Below, in pieces: positions 41,870 to 51,539 of a DNA stretch of 64,000 bases. How positions within the stretch are numbered: position 1 is the stretch's first letter; the number at the start of each line of letters is the position of its first letter. The stretch is taken from NCBI GenBank assembly GCA_938036825.1, contig CALHWD010000018.1, positions 54,544-118,543 on the forward strand, written 5' to 3'. This DNA comes from an uncultured Candidatus Saccharibacteria bacterium (GTDB lineage Bacteria; Patescibacteriota; Saccharimonadia; Saccharimonadales; Saccharimonadaceae). The translations under genes and the position numbers were made by a program. A model generated the notes under the pieces. That model worked only from the letters and a program-made list of their open reading frames with translations. It had not been told where the DNA came from and made no database searches.

Positions 41870-44284
41870 ATGACATTTGTACACTTTTGCCGCCAATCAC
41901 TGGTGCGTGCTGGCCTGCTGGGGCTACTGTGCGCTGTGGGGGTGAGTGCGGCGCTGGGCGGGCTGGTGGTAGCTCGGCCTAACAATGAGGTAGAGGCGAA
42001 GCTGCCCGAGCTCTGCCGCAGTGGCAGTCCCTGTGCAGTAGTGTGGTTTTCGCAGCCTGGCGAGCGGAATTATTATAAGTCGGGTATATCGATTGACCAC
42101 AATCAGACAGGCCTCGTCGATATTGTCATTCGTGGCTCGGGTTACTCGGGTAACCGCTCGGGTCCCTTCGACATTAGCTCGATGCACCTCGACCGCAACA
42201 TGAATTGGAACTACAACCGCAATAGCCGTATCAAGAATGTCCAGTCGAGCGTGATGTACCGTGGGCGCGTCAGTGGCCAAAACCAATACACCAGCCAGGG
42301 GGGTGAAGTGCGAGCGCAACTCGACATTGGCCAGTTTGATATCCCGGTGGGGCAGTCGCGTACGGTGGGGATTGGCCTGTATAGCTGTATCTCGACTGAT
42401 GGCGGGCGTACCCTTGCCGCCAGCGAGAATATTGCCTGTGGTACGAGTGATGTGAAGGTGACGATCACGCGGCGCATCCCACCTTGGACGATCAACGGCC
42501 AAAGCTATGTGGGTAAGCAGTGGCCTGGTACGCAAAATATGCAAAAATCCGTCCGAGCCTTTCCGGGTGAACAAATCTACTGGGCGCATGATCTCCGCAA
42601 CAATGGCCCCAACAGTGCAACCGTGTCCGTGGGGATGGATGGTACTGGCTTTGCCAATAATTACAGTGGTGGGCATAGCCTAGCGCGCAATGTGACGGGC
42701 CAGTCTGGACAGCTCTTTTATACGGTGTATCCGAGTGGCGGCATGACTGACCGCTTCACGAGTTATCGTATCCAAACGAGCGACGTTGGCCGCACACTCT
42801 GTCAACGGATATCGTGGTCACCTGGCATTGCTGGCGACCCAGCGTGGCGGCGCAGCGACCCGGCGTGTGCTAGTGTGCACTCAGACTTTGAGCTCTATCC
42901 ATCGGCCACAATTGATGGCAAGAAGCTTGCCACGCTGGAGGGTGGGAATATTGCGCCCAGCCGGATTGACGAATCCATCCACAACACTGGTGCAAGCCTC
43001 GACAAAGACCGCACCGAGAGCGAAGCCGCGGCTTATCAGTTCATCGTGCGGGGGCAGCACCGCCAGCAGTTCCTTGGCAGCTTGAGCAGCATCTTCGATC
43101 GTGGGGCGGCAGTGGGCTATCCCTATGCCCTGGGTAGCTACAGCGGCAGCGACACAGCCTGCACCTGGCTGCGCGGCAAGCAGCCGATCGACTGCACCAA
43201 CGAGCCCACCTTCCGCGAGAACAAAAAATACCTCGACAGCCACACGCGCCTGAATGACACCAAAGATATCAACGCGGCCGATGCCAAGGTAGGGGATATG
43301 ATCTGCCGCATTGTTGCTATCAAAGATTATAACTATAAACATACCGACGGCAATGAGCGTCGTATTTCCTCGCCCGCCTGCGTAACGGTAACGAAGCTAC
43401 CGTGGGTGCAGATCTGGGGTGGCGACTTGCGCGTCGGCAACGGCATTGGCGCGGCGAGTGGTAATGGCGATGCACAGATCGTTACCCTCAAGACGACTAA
43501 GGATGGCAATATGTATGGTAGCTGGGCTGAGTATGGCATGATGGCCCCGCAAAATGGCGGCAAAATCCTCTCTGCCACCGGTGGTGTGCTGTCTGGCCGG
43601 CGAGGGTATGGTGGTGATTATGACCGCTCTAAGGATGGTCTTGCCTTTGCCAACACCACCACGCCAGCTGGCCGCTGGGCACCGCCAAGCAATGTGAAGG
43701 TGCCGAGCTTTGGCCGGGGCGCGGCGGCTGGTACATCGATTGATGTCGGGAGCTTTGCTGGCCACAATGTGCGTACCGTTAATGGCGATGCTACCATCCA
43801 CGGTACGCTGCCAGGTAGTAGTACGCTGGTGGTGGAAGCAAGCGGCACGGTGACGATCGATGGCGACCTGAAGTACGGCGCGACCACTGTCGATGACGCC
43901 ACCAAACTTTCGCAGCTCGTCATTAAGGCTAAGAATATCGTCGTCCGGCATAATGTTAAAGAGGTCAATGCCTGGCTGATTGCTCAGCCAACCGGTGGCA
44001 GTGGGGGAGTCATTTCCACCTGCGACGAGATCCGCCACGTTGGCGCGTACTTCAATGGGCTCACCGCCGAGACCTGCAAAGAAAAGCTCACCATCAACGG
44101 CACCATCATGGCGCGTCAGCTCCAGTTGCGCCGCACCTTTGGCGCTGAGAAGGATAACCTCGCCGAAGCTGCTGAGGTACTCAACCAACGTGCCGATGTC
44201 TTCATGTGGGGCTCGCGCTACAACAAAAACAACGACCTGCCCATCACCACCGCCACCACAACAGAGGCCGCACCGCGGTTTTAG
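41870..44284 (+). CDS. Large secreted surface protein
   Basis: An 804-residue protein with an N-terminal signal/anchor helix (LVRAGLLGLLCAVGVSAALGGLVVA) and everything else outside. It has paired cysteines (ELCRSGSPCAVVW; SDTACTWLRGKQPIDCTN; STCDEIR...ETCKEKL) that suggest disulfides, beta-rich domains, Gly/Asn/Ser-rich stretches, and a C-terminal part (about 640-790) of short repeated strands (INGDATIHGTL; VTIDGDLKYG; LTINGTIMARQLQLRR) that looks like a beta-solenoid, similar to polymer-forming cytoskeletal/bactofilin-type repeats. It lies just upstream of pilM. A pilus-associated adhesin or surface layer role is inference. No family recognised with confidence. Confidence 0.75.
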   Translation: MTFVHFCRQSLVRAGLLGLLCAVGVSAALGGLVVARPNNEVEAKLPELCRSGSPCAVVWFSQPGERNYYKSGISIDHNQTGLVDIVIRGSGYSGNRSGPFDISSMHLDRNMNWNYNRNSRIKNVQSSVMYRGRVSGQNQYTSQGGEVRAQLDIGQFDIPVGQSRTVGIGLYSCISTDGGRTLAASENIACGTSDVKVTITRRIPPWTINGQSYVGKQWPGTQNMQKSVRAFPGEQIYWAHDLRNNGPNSATVSVGMDGTGFANNYSGGHSLARNVTGQSGQLFYTVYPSGGMTDRFTSYRIQTSDVGRTLCQRISWSPGIAGDPAWRRSDPACASVHSDFELYPSATIDGKKLATLEGGNIAPSRIDESIHNTGASLDKDRTESEAAAYQFIVRGQHRQQFLGSLSSIFDRGAAVGYPYALGSYSGSDTACTWLRGKQPIDCTNEPTFRENKKYLDSHTRLNDTKDINAADAKVGDMICRIVAIKDYNYKHTDGNERRISSPACVTVTKLPWVQIWGGDLRVGNGIGAASGNGDAQIVTLKTTKDGNMYGSWAEYGMMAPQNGGKILSATGGVLSGRRGYGGDYDRSKDGLAFANTTTPAGRWAPPSNVKVPSFGRGAAAGTSIDVGSFAGHNVRTVNGDATIHGTLPGSSTLVVEASGTVTIDGDLKYGATTVDDATKLSQLVIKAKNIVVRHNVKEVNAWLIAQPTGGSGGVISTCDEIRHVGAYFNGLTAETCKEKLTINGTIMARQLQLRRTFGAEKDNLAEAAEVLNQRADVFMWGSRYNKNNDLPITTATTTEAAPRF

Positions 44285-44514
44285 CCCAGGTGTAGTCATA
44301 TTTAAGAGCTCTTTATCTTTCTTTGCATTATGTCGAGAAATAGTGGAGAGCGAGAGATTTGGCACATAACATATGAGCATCAACGTGCGATCGACATGTG
44401 AGATATCGATCCGCTAATATGCCTGATAAGGGTGAGGCAGATAGGAAGTTTTGCAGTGCAAGTTTGGCGTATTTTCCTCCACCAACCCCCTTGCCTAAAC
44501 CAATGTCGCTTATG

Positions 44515-44520
44515 TATAAT
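44515..44520 (+). promoter_or_regulatory. -10 box of the pilM operon
   Basis: TATAAT, 8 nt before ATG 44529 (2 nt before the in-frame ATG 44523). Confidence 0.55.
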
Positions 44521-44528
44521 AGATGAGT

Positions 44529-45581
44529 ATGAAGTTTCAAAAAGGGTCGGGCGATTTCTTTGCACTCGATATCGGCACCAATGCCGTGCGGGTTTTGCAG
44601 CTAGCACCAGCTGGCGACGAGTGGGAGCTCGCGGCACATGGCTATGCGCCCGTTGACCGCCGTATTACTAGCAGCGATGCACCAGAGTCGCGCCGTCGTC
44701 TGGGCGAAGTTATTATGACTGCCGTGGGCCAGAGTGGTATCAAGACGAAGAATGTTGCGATTGGCCTGCCATCTAATAAGACCTTTACAACAGTGGTCGA
44801 TGTGCCGCAAGTTTCCGATGCCGAGCTGCGTGCCACGATGAAATACCAAATTGACCAATATGTGCCGATGTCGGACGACGCTAAGGTAGATTGGGTGCTA
44901 CTTGGGCCATCGCTCCATGCGAGCGACCAGCAAGAGGTGCTGATTAGCAGTGTATCGAAGGGGTATAGTGAGGATCAGCTTGAGTTTATCGAGGGCCTCG
45001 GGCTGAATGTGATTGCTATCGAGCCCGACCCAATTGCGATGGTGCGGGCCTTTGCACCACCGCAGCAAGCGGCAAATGGTGCCGCGGTGATGCTGATCGA
45101 TATTGGTGAACTCTCGACTGACCTCGCCATTATCTATGGTGGAGCACCGCGCCTCGTCCGGACTATTCCGTCTGGTGTGAGCAGCTTCGTCAAGTCGGCA
45201 GTGCAAAACCTTAGCGTCCAGGAAGACCAAGCCCGGCAGTTCATCCTCAAGTTTGGTCTGGCGGAGGATAAGCTCGATGGGCAGGTGGTGCGTGCTATTG
45301 AGGGTGCGCTGGATAACTTTGCGAGCGAGCTTATTAAATCAATCAAATTCTTCCAGACGCGCTACGCCAGCGCCCAGGTGTCGAGTATTACACTGACGGG
45401 CTTTGGCGAGATGATTCCACATCTCAGCGAGTATGTTGCGGCCAAGGTAGAGGTTCCGACCGCCCCTGGTAACCCCTGGCACGGTATCCATATGCCTCAG
45501 ACGAGCCAAGAGCAATTGGCTAACGTCGCACCAGAGTTTGCCACAGCAGTCGGCCTAGCAAAACGGAGGAACGACGCATGA
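44529..45581 (+). CDS. pilM: Type IV pilus assembly protein PilM
   Basis: A 350-residue actin-like ATPase of the cytoplasmic face of the pilus machine. FFALDIGTNAVRVLQL (phosphate 1), VMLIDIGELSTDLAIIYGG (phosphate 2) and ITLTGFGEMIPHLSEYVA (adenosine motif) are the ASKHA signature, and the tail KVEVPTAPGNPWHGI is typical of PilM. It binds the N-terminus of PilN; here PilN starts MIEINLIPD, which is the PilM-docking peptide. ATG 44529 is preferred because the first in-frame ATG is only 2 nt from the -10 box. Overlaps pilN by 4 nt. Confidence 0.93.
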   Translation: MKFQKGSGDFFALDIGTNAVRVLQLAPAGDEWELAAHGYAPVDRRITSSDAPESRRRLGEVIMTAVGQSGIKTKNVAIGLPSNKTFTTVVDVPQVSDAELRATMKYQIDQYVPMSDDAKVDWVLLGPSLHASDQQEVLISSVSKGYSEDQLEFIEGLGLNVIAIEPDPIAMVRAFAPPQQAANGAAVMLIDIGELSTDLAIIYGGAPRLVRTIPSGVSSFVKSAVQNLSVQEDQARQFILKFGLAEDKLDGQVVRAIEGALDNFASELIKSIKFFQTRYASAQVSSITLTGFGEMIPHLSEYVAAKVEVPTAPGNPWHGIHMPQTSQEQLANVAPEFATAVGLAKRRNDA

Positions 45582-46303
45582 TAGAGATTAACCTCATTCC
45601 TGATGTTAAGCGCGAATACCTGCATGCCCAGCGCATGCGCAATGGTGTGATATCGCTCTCCATTCTCGTAAGTATCATCGCTGGCGCAGCGGTGGCGCTG
45701 CTGGTGGTGTATGTTGGTACGCAGAGCGCTCGCGAGTGGCTGACCGACAACGAGATCAAAGACCAATACGGCAAGATTAGTAGTGTTAAAGATGCCAACC
45801 AGATCGTCACCATCCAAAACCAACTAGCTCAGCTCTCCTCGATGCACAAGGATAAGAGTATCGACTCGCGGATTTTCGATGTGCTGAGTGCTATTAACCC
45901 TGCTGCGCCCAATGATGTGAAGATGTCGACCGTCAGCCTCGATCCGTCTGAGACGAAGCTTTCCATTGAGGGGTCAGCCGCCAACAGCTTTGAGGCAACG
46001 GATAAGCTCAAGAAAATGATCCTCAACACCAAGCTGAGCTACACCGATGGCGATAACCGTGTCCAGACCGTCAAGCTGGCTGACGATGTGACGGTGAGCG
46101 ATACCAGCTATGGTGAGGATGCCAGTGGAGCTAAGGTGCTGCGCTTCAAGCTGACCTTTACCTACCCCAAAGAGCTTCTCGCTAATAGCTCCAAGAATCT
46201 GCGCATTGAAGCCCCAACTGGTAGTACTAATGTGACCGACTCGCGCTTGCATGTGCCCGATAGCCTCTTTACGCCCAAGGCGACCAACAAGGAGAAGAAC
46301 TAG
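45578..46303 (+). CDS. pilN: Type IV pilus assembly protein PilN
   Basis: A 241-residue bitopic protein. The N-terminal INLIPD docking motif, a single transmembrane helix (ISLSILVSIIAGAAVALLVVYV, about 23-45), a coiled coil and a ferredoxin-like outer domain (FDVLSAINPAAPNDVKMSTVSLDPSETKLSIEGSAANSFEATDKLKKM) match PilN. Links PilM inside with PilO outside the membrane. ATG overlaps the pilM stop. Confidence 0.88.
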   Translation: MIEINLIPDVKREYLHAQRMRNGVISLSILVSIIAGAAVALLVVYVGTQSAREWLTDNEIKDQYGKISSVKDANQIVTIQNQLAQLSSMHKDKSIDSRIFDVLSAINPAAPNDVKMSTVSLDPSETKLSIEGSAANSFEATDKLKKMILNTKLSYTDGDNRVQTVKLADDVTVSDTSYGEDASGAKVLRFKLTFTYPKELLANSSKNLRIEAPTGSTNVTDSRLHVPDSLFTPKATNKEKN

Positions 46304-46987
46304 ATGAGTAAGAAAGACGCCGCCATCCACAAGCGCCAACAGATCGAACAATCCAGCCGAGTGATGTTCCTCTGGGTGGCTGGAGCCTCAGTAATTGTGG
46401 GTTTCGCACTGGTGATATCGTGGTTTTTGGTGCAGCAAATTATCTTTAAAGAGCGGGTGCTTGGCGAGAAAAACAACACCGCGGCCGTACTCAAGAACAA
46501 CAACGACGCAGTCGAGAAGCTACGCGGTGAGCTGAAGGTACTGGAGACCAACTCACACCTCAATGCCAGCCGCATCAACAACGACGAGAAGGCGCTCCAG
46601 GTGGTGCTTGATGCTCTGCCGGCGGAGGATAATGCGCTCGCGTTGGGTGCTTCGCTCCAGTCCAAGCTGGTCAATGGCGTGGCAGGCGTGTCACTCGATT
46701 CGCTTAATATTGACCAAACGGACGATAGCGAGTCATCAAATAGCACTGGTGCCGCCGCCAGCAATGGCAACTTGCAGTCCATTCACTTCACTATGGAGGT
46801 ATCGGCCAGCAACCCCAACGCTCTGCGCGAGCTTTTGCAGCGCTTCGAGCGCTCCATCCGCGTGATTGAGATCGACCGCATGACCATTGAGCGGACTGAT
46901 AGCAAAGTCGCCATGAAGATCTCGGCCCATGCTTACTACTCGCCAGCCAAAACCATCGAGCTAAAGAAAAAGGACATCAAACCATGA
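46304..46987 (+). CDS. pilO: PilO-like pilus assembly protein
   Basis: A 227-residue bitopic protein: cytoplasmic basic N-terminus, transmembrane helix (MFLWVAGASVIVGFALVISWFLVQQ), coiled coil (KNNNDAVEKLRGELKVLETN), then a ferredoxin-like domain (IHFTMEVSASNPNALRELLQRFERSIRVIEIDRMTIER). Fold order and place after PilN identify it as PilO even though sequence is divergent. Starts directly after the pilN stop and overlaps the next small gene by 4 nt. Confidence 0.82.
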   Translation: MSKKDAAIHKRQQIEQSSRVMFLWVAGASVIVGFALVISWFLVQQIIFKERVLGEKNNTAAVLKNNNDAVEKLRGELKVLETNSHLNASRINNDEKALQVVLDALPAEDNALALGASLQSKLVNGVAGVSLDSLNIDQTDDSESSNSTGAAASNGNLQSIHFTMEVSASNPNALRELLQRFERSIRVIEIDRMTIERTDSKVAMKISAHAYYSPAKTIELKKKDIKP

Positions 46988-47214
46988 AGAAGACCGACAT
47001 CGCAATGATTATCTTGATCGCTAGTATATCAGTAGTGGTGGCGTTTTTTGTGGCCAGTAGCATTCCATTCTTGCAAATGCCACAGCGTGGCACCAAGGTA
47101 GAGACAGTCGAGAAGCTCTCGGATACGATTGATGAGCCAGACAGTGCAGTGTTTAACAAGGAGGCGATCAACCCAGCGGTCGAGACGATCATTGGGCAAT
47201 CGCAGCAGAAATAA
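46984..47214 (+). CDS. Small membrane protein of the pilus operon
   Basis: A 76-residue protein with one N-terminal transmembrane helix (IAMIILIASISVVVAFFVASS) and a short outer tail (VETVEKLSDTIDEPDSAVFNKEAINPAVETIIG). It overlaps pilO by 4 nt and is followed by pilB after 12 nt, so it is in the operon. It takes the position where PilP would stand in proteobacteria but is much shorter and has no lipobox; a PilP-like or inner-membrane stabilising role is inference. Confidence 0.75.
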   Translation: MKKTDIAMIILIASISVVVAFFVASSIPFLQMPQRGTKVETVEKLSDTIDEPDSAVFNKEAINPAVETIIGQSQQK

Positions 47215-47226
47215 CAGAGGTAGCGT

Positions 47227-48990
47227 GTGGCACTGATGACAAGTGATATGCAAGAAAAACTCACCACACTCCTCGTTGACGAAGGGCTGATCACGCGCCA
47301 GCGCCTTGATGATGCCACCAAGCTGGCCCGCGAGAGTGGCCGGCCACTATTGACTGTGCTAACTGATGAATCGGCGATCGATAACGAGCTGCTGACCCGG
47401 GCGATTGCCCATGTGTCGGGTGTGCCATATGTCAATCTTACCAATACGATTGTCGACCAAGATATCCTCACGCTTTTGCCATCGGATATTGCCGAGCGTT
47501 TCATGGCAGTGCCACTAGCCGAGGTGCAGAACCGCTTGGCGGTGGCGATGATTGATGCCAATAACGTCCAGGCGGTCGATTACCTTGCTAACCGCGTCCA
47601 GCGCCCACTCAAGGTCTTTATGGCGTCGGAAGCTGGAGTGCGCCATGTGCTCGAGCAGTACCGCACCGACCTCAGTAGTGTTAATGTAGCCGCCCAAGTG
47701 TCGCAGGCCGAGGCAGCCGCTGAAGCGCGGGGCGATATCAAGACGATCGTCCAAGACTCACCAATTAGCCGAGCCCTGAGTACTATCCTTGAATATGCCG
47801 TAAAGAGCCGCGCGAGCGATATCCACATTGAGCCGCTGGAGAAGTCGCTCAAGATCCGCTGCCGCGTCGATGGTGTGCTGCGCGAAGTTATGCAACTACC
47901 CAAGAGCATCGAGCCAGCACTGGTGAGCCGGATCAAGATCCTGTCTGAGCTGAAGATCGATGAGCACCGCATCCCGCAGGATGGGCAGTTTGCCGTTAAG
48001 GTGGCAGATAAGGAAGTTGATCTCCGTATTGCCATTAGCCCCGTGGTGTGGGGCGAGCAGGTGGTGATCCGCTTGCTGGATAAGACTGGTACATCCTTCG
48101 AGCTCGAGCAGATGGGCTATGCTGGGCGCGCCCTCCGGCTGATTCGCCAGGGGATTCACCGCCCCAATGGGATGATCCTCACCAGTGGCCCGACTGGTAG
48201 TGGTAAGTCGACCAGCCTCTATGCACTGATTAAAGAAATCAAGGACGATACCATTAACATCGTCACGCTCGAAGACCCGGTGGAGTACAAAATGGAGGGA
48301 GTCAACCAGATCCAAGTCAATAGTGACGTTGGCCTTACCTTTGCTAATGGTCTGCGCAGTATTCTCCGCCAAGACCCTGATGTGGTGATGGTGGGGGAGA
48401 TCCGCGACAACGAGACGGCCAACCTCGCCGTTCAGGCAGCACTGACGGGCCACCTTGTCTTTAGTACGCTCCACACCAACTCGGCAGCAGGAGTGTTGCC
48501 GCGCTTGCTCGATATGCATATCGAGCCATTCCTCATCGCTAGCACCGTTAATACCATCATTGGCCAGCGCCTGGTGCGCCGGATTGGGCCCCAGCACGAG
48601 AATTATTGGTCGAACCCGCTCGAGACAGAGATGATCCTCAGCACTGTGGGGCACCTCCTGCCCAAGACCAAGGCCGAGGCAGCCAAAATCTCGGCCGACC
48701 TTGGCTATAGTGACTTGCCGCTAGCTGGCCAAAAATCCTACCGCTTAGTGCGTGGGCGCGACACGGCCAACACACCACGGGGCTACAGCGGCCGAGCCGG
48801 ACTCTTTGAGGTGATGGAAGTGACAGAGGAGATCCAGCAGCTCATTACCGCCCGAGCGTCGAGTACCGAGATCCAGAAGAAAGCCATCGAGCAAGGGATG
48901 ATCACCATGCGCCAAGATGGCTACCTCAAGGCGCTGCAAGGGATTACTACTCTGGAGGAAGTCAACCGTGTCACATCAGACATAGCATAA
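47227..48990 (+). CDS. pilB: Type IV pilus assembly ATPase PilB
   Basis: A 587-residue hexameric ATPase that powers pilus extension. The N-terminal MshEN-type domain (LLVDEGLITRQRLDDATKLARESGRPLLTVL) precedes the catalytic core: Walker A GPTGSGKST (about 321), Asp box and IVTLEDPVEYKMEGVNQIQVN, Walker B DPDVVMVGEIRDNETANLAVQAALTGHLVFSTLHTN, His box. The usual four-cysteine zinc motif after residue 460 is absent (QHENYWSNPLETE). GTG 47227 is taken as start since AGAGG lies 6 nt before it; ATG 47236 is the alternative. Confidence 0.95.
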   Translation: MALMTSDMQEKLTTLLVDEGLITRQRLDDATKLARESGRPLLTVLTDESAIDNELLTRAIAHVSGVPYVNLTNTIVDQDILTLLPSDIAERFMAVPLAEVQNRLAVAMIDANNVQAVDYLANRVQRPLKVFMASEAGVRHVLEQYRTDLSSVNVAAQVSQAEAAAEARGDIKTIVQDSPISRALSTILEYAVKSRASDIHIEPLEKSLKIRCRVDGVLREVMQLPKSIEPALVSRIKILSELKIDEHRIPQDGQFAVKVADKEVDLRIAISPVVWGEQVVIRLLDKTGTSFELEQMGYAGRALRLIRQGIHRPNGMILTSGPTGSGKSTSLYALIKEIKDDTINIVTLEDPVEYKMEGVNQIQVNSDVGLTFANGLRSILRQDPDVVMVGEIRDNETANLAVQAALTGHLVFSTLHTNSAAGVLPRLLDMHIEPFLIASTVNTIIGQRLVRRIGPQHENYWSNPLETEMILSTVGHLLPKTKAEAAKISADLGYSDLPLAGQKSYRLVRGRDTANTPRGYSGRAGLFEVMEVTEEIQQLITARASSTEIQKKAIEQGMITMRQDGYLKALQGITTLEEVNRVTSDIA

Positions 48991-49007
48991 GAAAGGAACC
49001 AACAACC

Positions 49008-50078
49008 ATGGAAAATAGAGAATTACGCATAGAAGTCCTGCTCGAGGATGTGGTGCGGCGCCGCGCTTCAGACTTGCATATTCAGGTGGGGCTGCCCCCC
49101 ATGCTGCGCATCGATGGCGCGCTGACCCCTGTGGCGGGCTTTGGCCCGCTGGACGAGGCGCAGGTGGAGCGGCTTGTTTTTGCCATTCTCGACCAAGACC
49201 AGCAGCAGGTGCTGATGAAGGATAAAGAGTTTGACTTTAGCTTTGCCTTTGGTAATCTTGGACGCTTCCGGGTTAATGCCTTTCATGAGCGGGGCAACTT
49301 AGCGGCTGCGCTGCGCTTGATCCCGAATGAAATCAAATCTGTGACCGAGCTCGGTATGCCGCCCGTCGTCATGACCTTCGCCGACTTCCCGCGCGGCCTA
49401 GTGCTGGTAACGGGCCCGACCGGTAGTGGTAAGTCGACCACGCTGGCTGCTTTGATTGATAAGATCAACACTGAGAAGTCGCACCACATCATCACCATCG
49501 AAGACCCGATTGAGTTCACTCACAAGAGTAAGCGCTCGGTGGTCGTGCAGCGCGAAGTGCACTATGATACTTACTCCTTTAGCGCCGCGCTACGCTCCAG
49601 CCTGCGCCAAGACCCAGACGTGGTGCTGATTGGTGAGATGCGCGATCTTGAGACGATTAGTGCTGCCATCACCATTGCCGAGACGGGCCACTTGGTGTTT
49701 GCCACCCTGCACACCAACAGTGCAGCGCAGAGTATCGACCGCATGATCGACGTCTTCCCGCCGCACCAGCAGCCACAGATTCGAGCTCAGCTGGCCAATA
49801 TCTTGATGGCAATCTGTAGCCAGCGCCTCGTGCCAGCCATCGGTGGTGGGCGAGTGGTGGCCGCTGAGGTCTTGGTAGCTAACCCAGCAGTGCGTAACGT
49901 CATCCGCGAGGGCAAGAGCCACCAGCTTGATGCCATCATCCAGACTGGGGCCGACCAAGGTATGCAGACGATGGATCGCACACTGGTGAGTCTGGTCCAG
50001 AGTGGCACCGTGACATATGATAGCGCCCGCGAGTTCGCGGTTGACCTCACCGAATTCGAGCGCTTAATGAGAGGATAA
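49008..50078 (+). CDS. pilT: Type IV pilus retraction ATPase PilT
   Basis: A 356-residue ATPase for pilus retraction, needed for twitching and DNA uptake. RRASDLHIQVGLPPMLRIDG is the PilT start; Walker A GPTGSGKST (about 136), IITIEDPIEFTHKSKRSVVVQREV, Walker B DPDVVLIGEMRDLETISAAITIAETGHLVFATLHTNSA and the C-terminal box around the AIRNLIRE-like segment (VRNVIREGKSHQL) are present. AAAGGAA precedes the ATG. Lies between pilB and pilC. Confidence 0.96.
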   Translation: MENRELRIEVLLEDVVRRRASDLHIQVGLPPMLRIDGALTPVAGFGPLDEAQVERLVFAILDQDQQQVLMKDKEFDFSFAFGNLGRFRVNAFHERGNLAAALRLIPNEIKSVTELGMPPVVMTFADFPRGLVLVTGPTGSGKSTTLAALIDKINTEKSHHIITIEDPIEFTHKSKRSVVVQREVHYDTYSFSAALRSSLRQDPDVVLIGEMRDLETISAAITIAETGHLVFATLHTNSAAQSIDRMIDVFPPHQQPQIRAQLANILMAICSQRLVPAIGGGRVVAAEVLVANPAVRNVIREGKSHQLDAIIQTGADQGMQTMDRTLVSLVQSGTVTYDSAREFAVDLTEFERLMRG

Positions 50079-50081
50079 TCA

Positions 50082-51290
50082 ATGCGAAAGTTCAACTACG
50101 AAGCACGCGACAAAGCGACCGACACCATCATCAAATCTATCGTCCAGGCCGAGTCTGAGATGGCAGCGGCACGCGTTTTGACTGAGCAAGGCTTCGTTCC
50201 GCTCGACATCAAAGAAGTCGATGAGAGCGGTGGGCTCTTTGGCAGCCTGACGCGCCGTGTGACAACCAAAGATAAGGTGGTCTTTACTCGTCAGCTTGCG
50301 ACGCTGATTGGTGCGGGGCTACCCCTGTCGCAGAGCCTTCGCACGGTGCTGGAGCAGACAGAGAACAAGAAGTTACAAGAGATTATCCAAGAAATCATTG
50401 CCGATGTTGAGGGTGGTCGGCAGCTATCGGACTCCTTTGGCAAACACCCCGAGATCTTCGACAAAATCTATCTATCGCTCGTGACTGCAGGTGAGGCCTC
50501 TGGTACGCTCGACCAAGCGCTTAAGCGGGTTGCCTCCCAGCAAGAAAAGGACGCCGCCATGGTGAGCAAGATCCGCGGCGCCATGACGTACCCAGCCATC
50601 GTCCTGGCGGTGATCATGGGCGTGATGCTCTTTATGTTGCTCGTGGTGGTGCCACAGGTTGAGAAGCTATATAGTGATATGCACAAGACGCTGCCATTTC
50701 TCACTGCGGCGCTGATCGCCGTGGCGAAGTTTACTGCGACCTTCTGGTGGGCGGAGCTGATCTTGCTGGTGGGTGCCATCTACTTCACCCGCCAATACGC
50801 CAAGACAGGCCCCGGCACACGCGCTTTCGACACGCTTAAGCTTAATATGCCCTTCGTCGGTAGTATGTTTCGCAAGCTTTACATGGCGCGCTTTACCCGT
50901 ACTGGCCAGACGCTGCTTGCCACCGGTGTGCCTATGCTCGACATGCTCGACATTACCGCGACAGGGGTCAATAATACGATTATCGAGGCTTCTATCCGCC
51001 GGACTGCCGAGAAGGTCAAGGGTGGGCGAGCGCTGTCTGTCTCACTGAGTCGTGAAGATTACATCTTGCCAATGGTGCCGCAGATGATCAAGATTGGTGA
51101 GCAGTCGGGTAAGATTGACGAAATGATGGGCAAGACCGCCCAGGTTTATGAAGACGAACTAGACGAAGAAATCCGCAACATCTCCACCGCCATCGAGCCT
51201 GTGCTCATGGTCGTCCTCGCCATCGTGGCTGGCGGCATGGTGGCAGCCATCCTCTTCCCGATATATAGCTTGGTGGGCCAGCTGACGTAG
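50082..51290 (+). CDS. pilC: Type IV pilus inner membrane platform PilC
   Basis: A 402-residue polytopic protein with two homologous GspF-type domains (FTRQLATLIGAGLPLSQSLRTVLEQTENKKLQEIIQEI and FTRTGQTLLATGVPMLDMLDITATGVNNTIIEASI) and transmembrane helices near 170-190, 225 and 375-398. The domain motif GEASGTLDQALKRVA / GEQSGKIDEMMGKTA is duplicated. It is the platform on which PilB and PilT act. Last gene of this operon; GAGGA precedes the ATG. Confidence 0.96.
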   Translation: MRKFNYEARDKATDTIIKSIVQAESEMAAARVLTEQGFVPLDIKEVDESGGLFGSLTRRVTTKDKVVFTRQLATLIGAGLPLSQSLRTVLEQTENKKLQEIIQEIIADVEGGRQLSDSFGKHPEIFDKIYLSLVTAGEASGTLDQALKRVASQQEKDAAMVSKIRGAMTYPAIVLAVIMGVMLFMLLVVVPQVEKLYSDMHKTLPFLTAALIAVAKFTATFWWAELILLVGAIYFTRQYAKTGPGTRAFDTLKLNMPFVGSMFRKLYMARFTRTGQTLLATGVPMLDMLDITATGVNNTIIEASIRRTAEKVKGGRALSVSLSREDYILPMVPQMIKIGEQSGKIDEMMGKTAQVYEDELDEEIRNISTAIEPVLMVVLAIVAGGMVAAILFPIYSLVGQLT

Positions 51291-51333
51291 CATTTGCGCC
51301 CAGAATATCGAAATTTTGCTAAGATCCAGAACA

Positions 51334-51435
51334 GCATCACGTCAAACAAGAAAATATTCTAGAAGGCCAGTGATCAAGCAAGCGGATAAGCTCTGTATAT
51401 ATTCTGGCCGGAACATTTTCGGTTTGGTGTGATGC
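51334..51435 (+). ncRNA. Structured element B, copy 1
   Basis: About 100 nt, 44 nt past the pilC stop. Outer helix GCATCAC-GT-CAAAC (51334-51347) with GTTTG-GT-GTGATGC (51422-51435). Inside are GAAAAT/ATTTTC, GGCCAG/CTGGCC and a large loop with CAAGCAAGCGGA. The core from AAGAAAAT to ATTTTCGG is almost identical to copy 2 at 53.5 kb and clearly related to copy 3 at 56.2 kb, while the outer helix sequence differs in each. Confidence 0.7.
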
Positions 51436-51539
51436 TACCCTAACTGTTGGGCTATGCGAGATTCTTGAATCTTGTGACAATTTCATGAGAGAAAGTCCAA
51501 TTACCTATAGTCGTTTATGATAATATGAGAGTGCACCAT

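Noticed and set aside
43397..44383. 328-codon minus-strand frame opposite the 804-residue gene
   Set aside because: Mirror frame of a GC-rich gene; no start signal or family motifs.
47896..48654. 252-codon minus-strand frame opposite pilB
   Set aside because: Antisense to the conserved PilB ATPase core; shadow frame.
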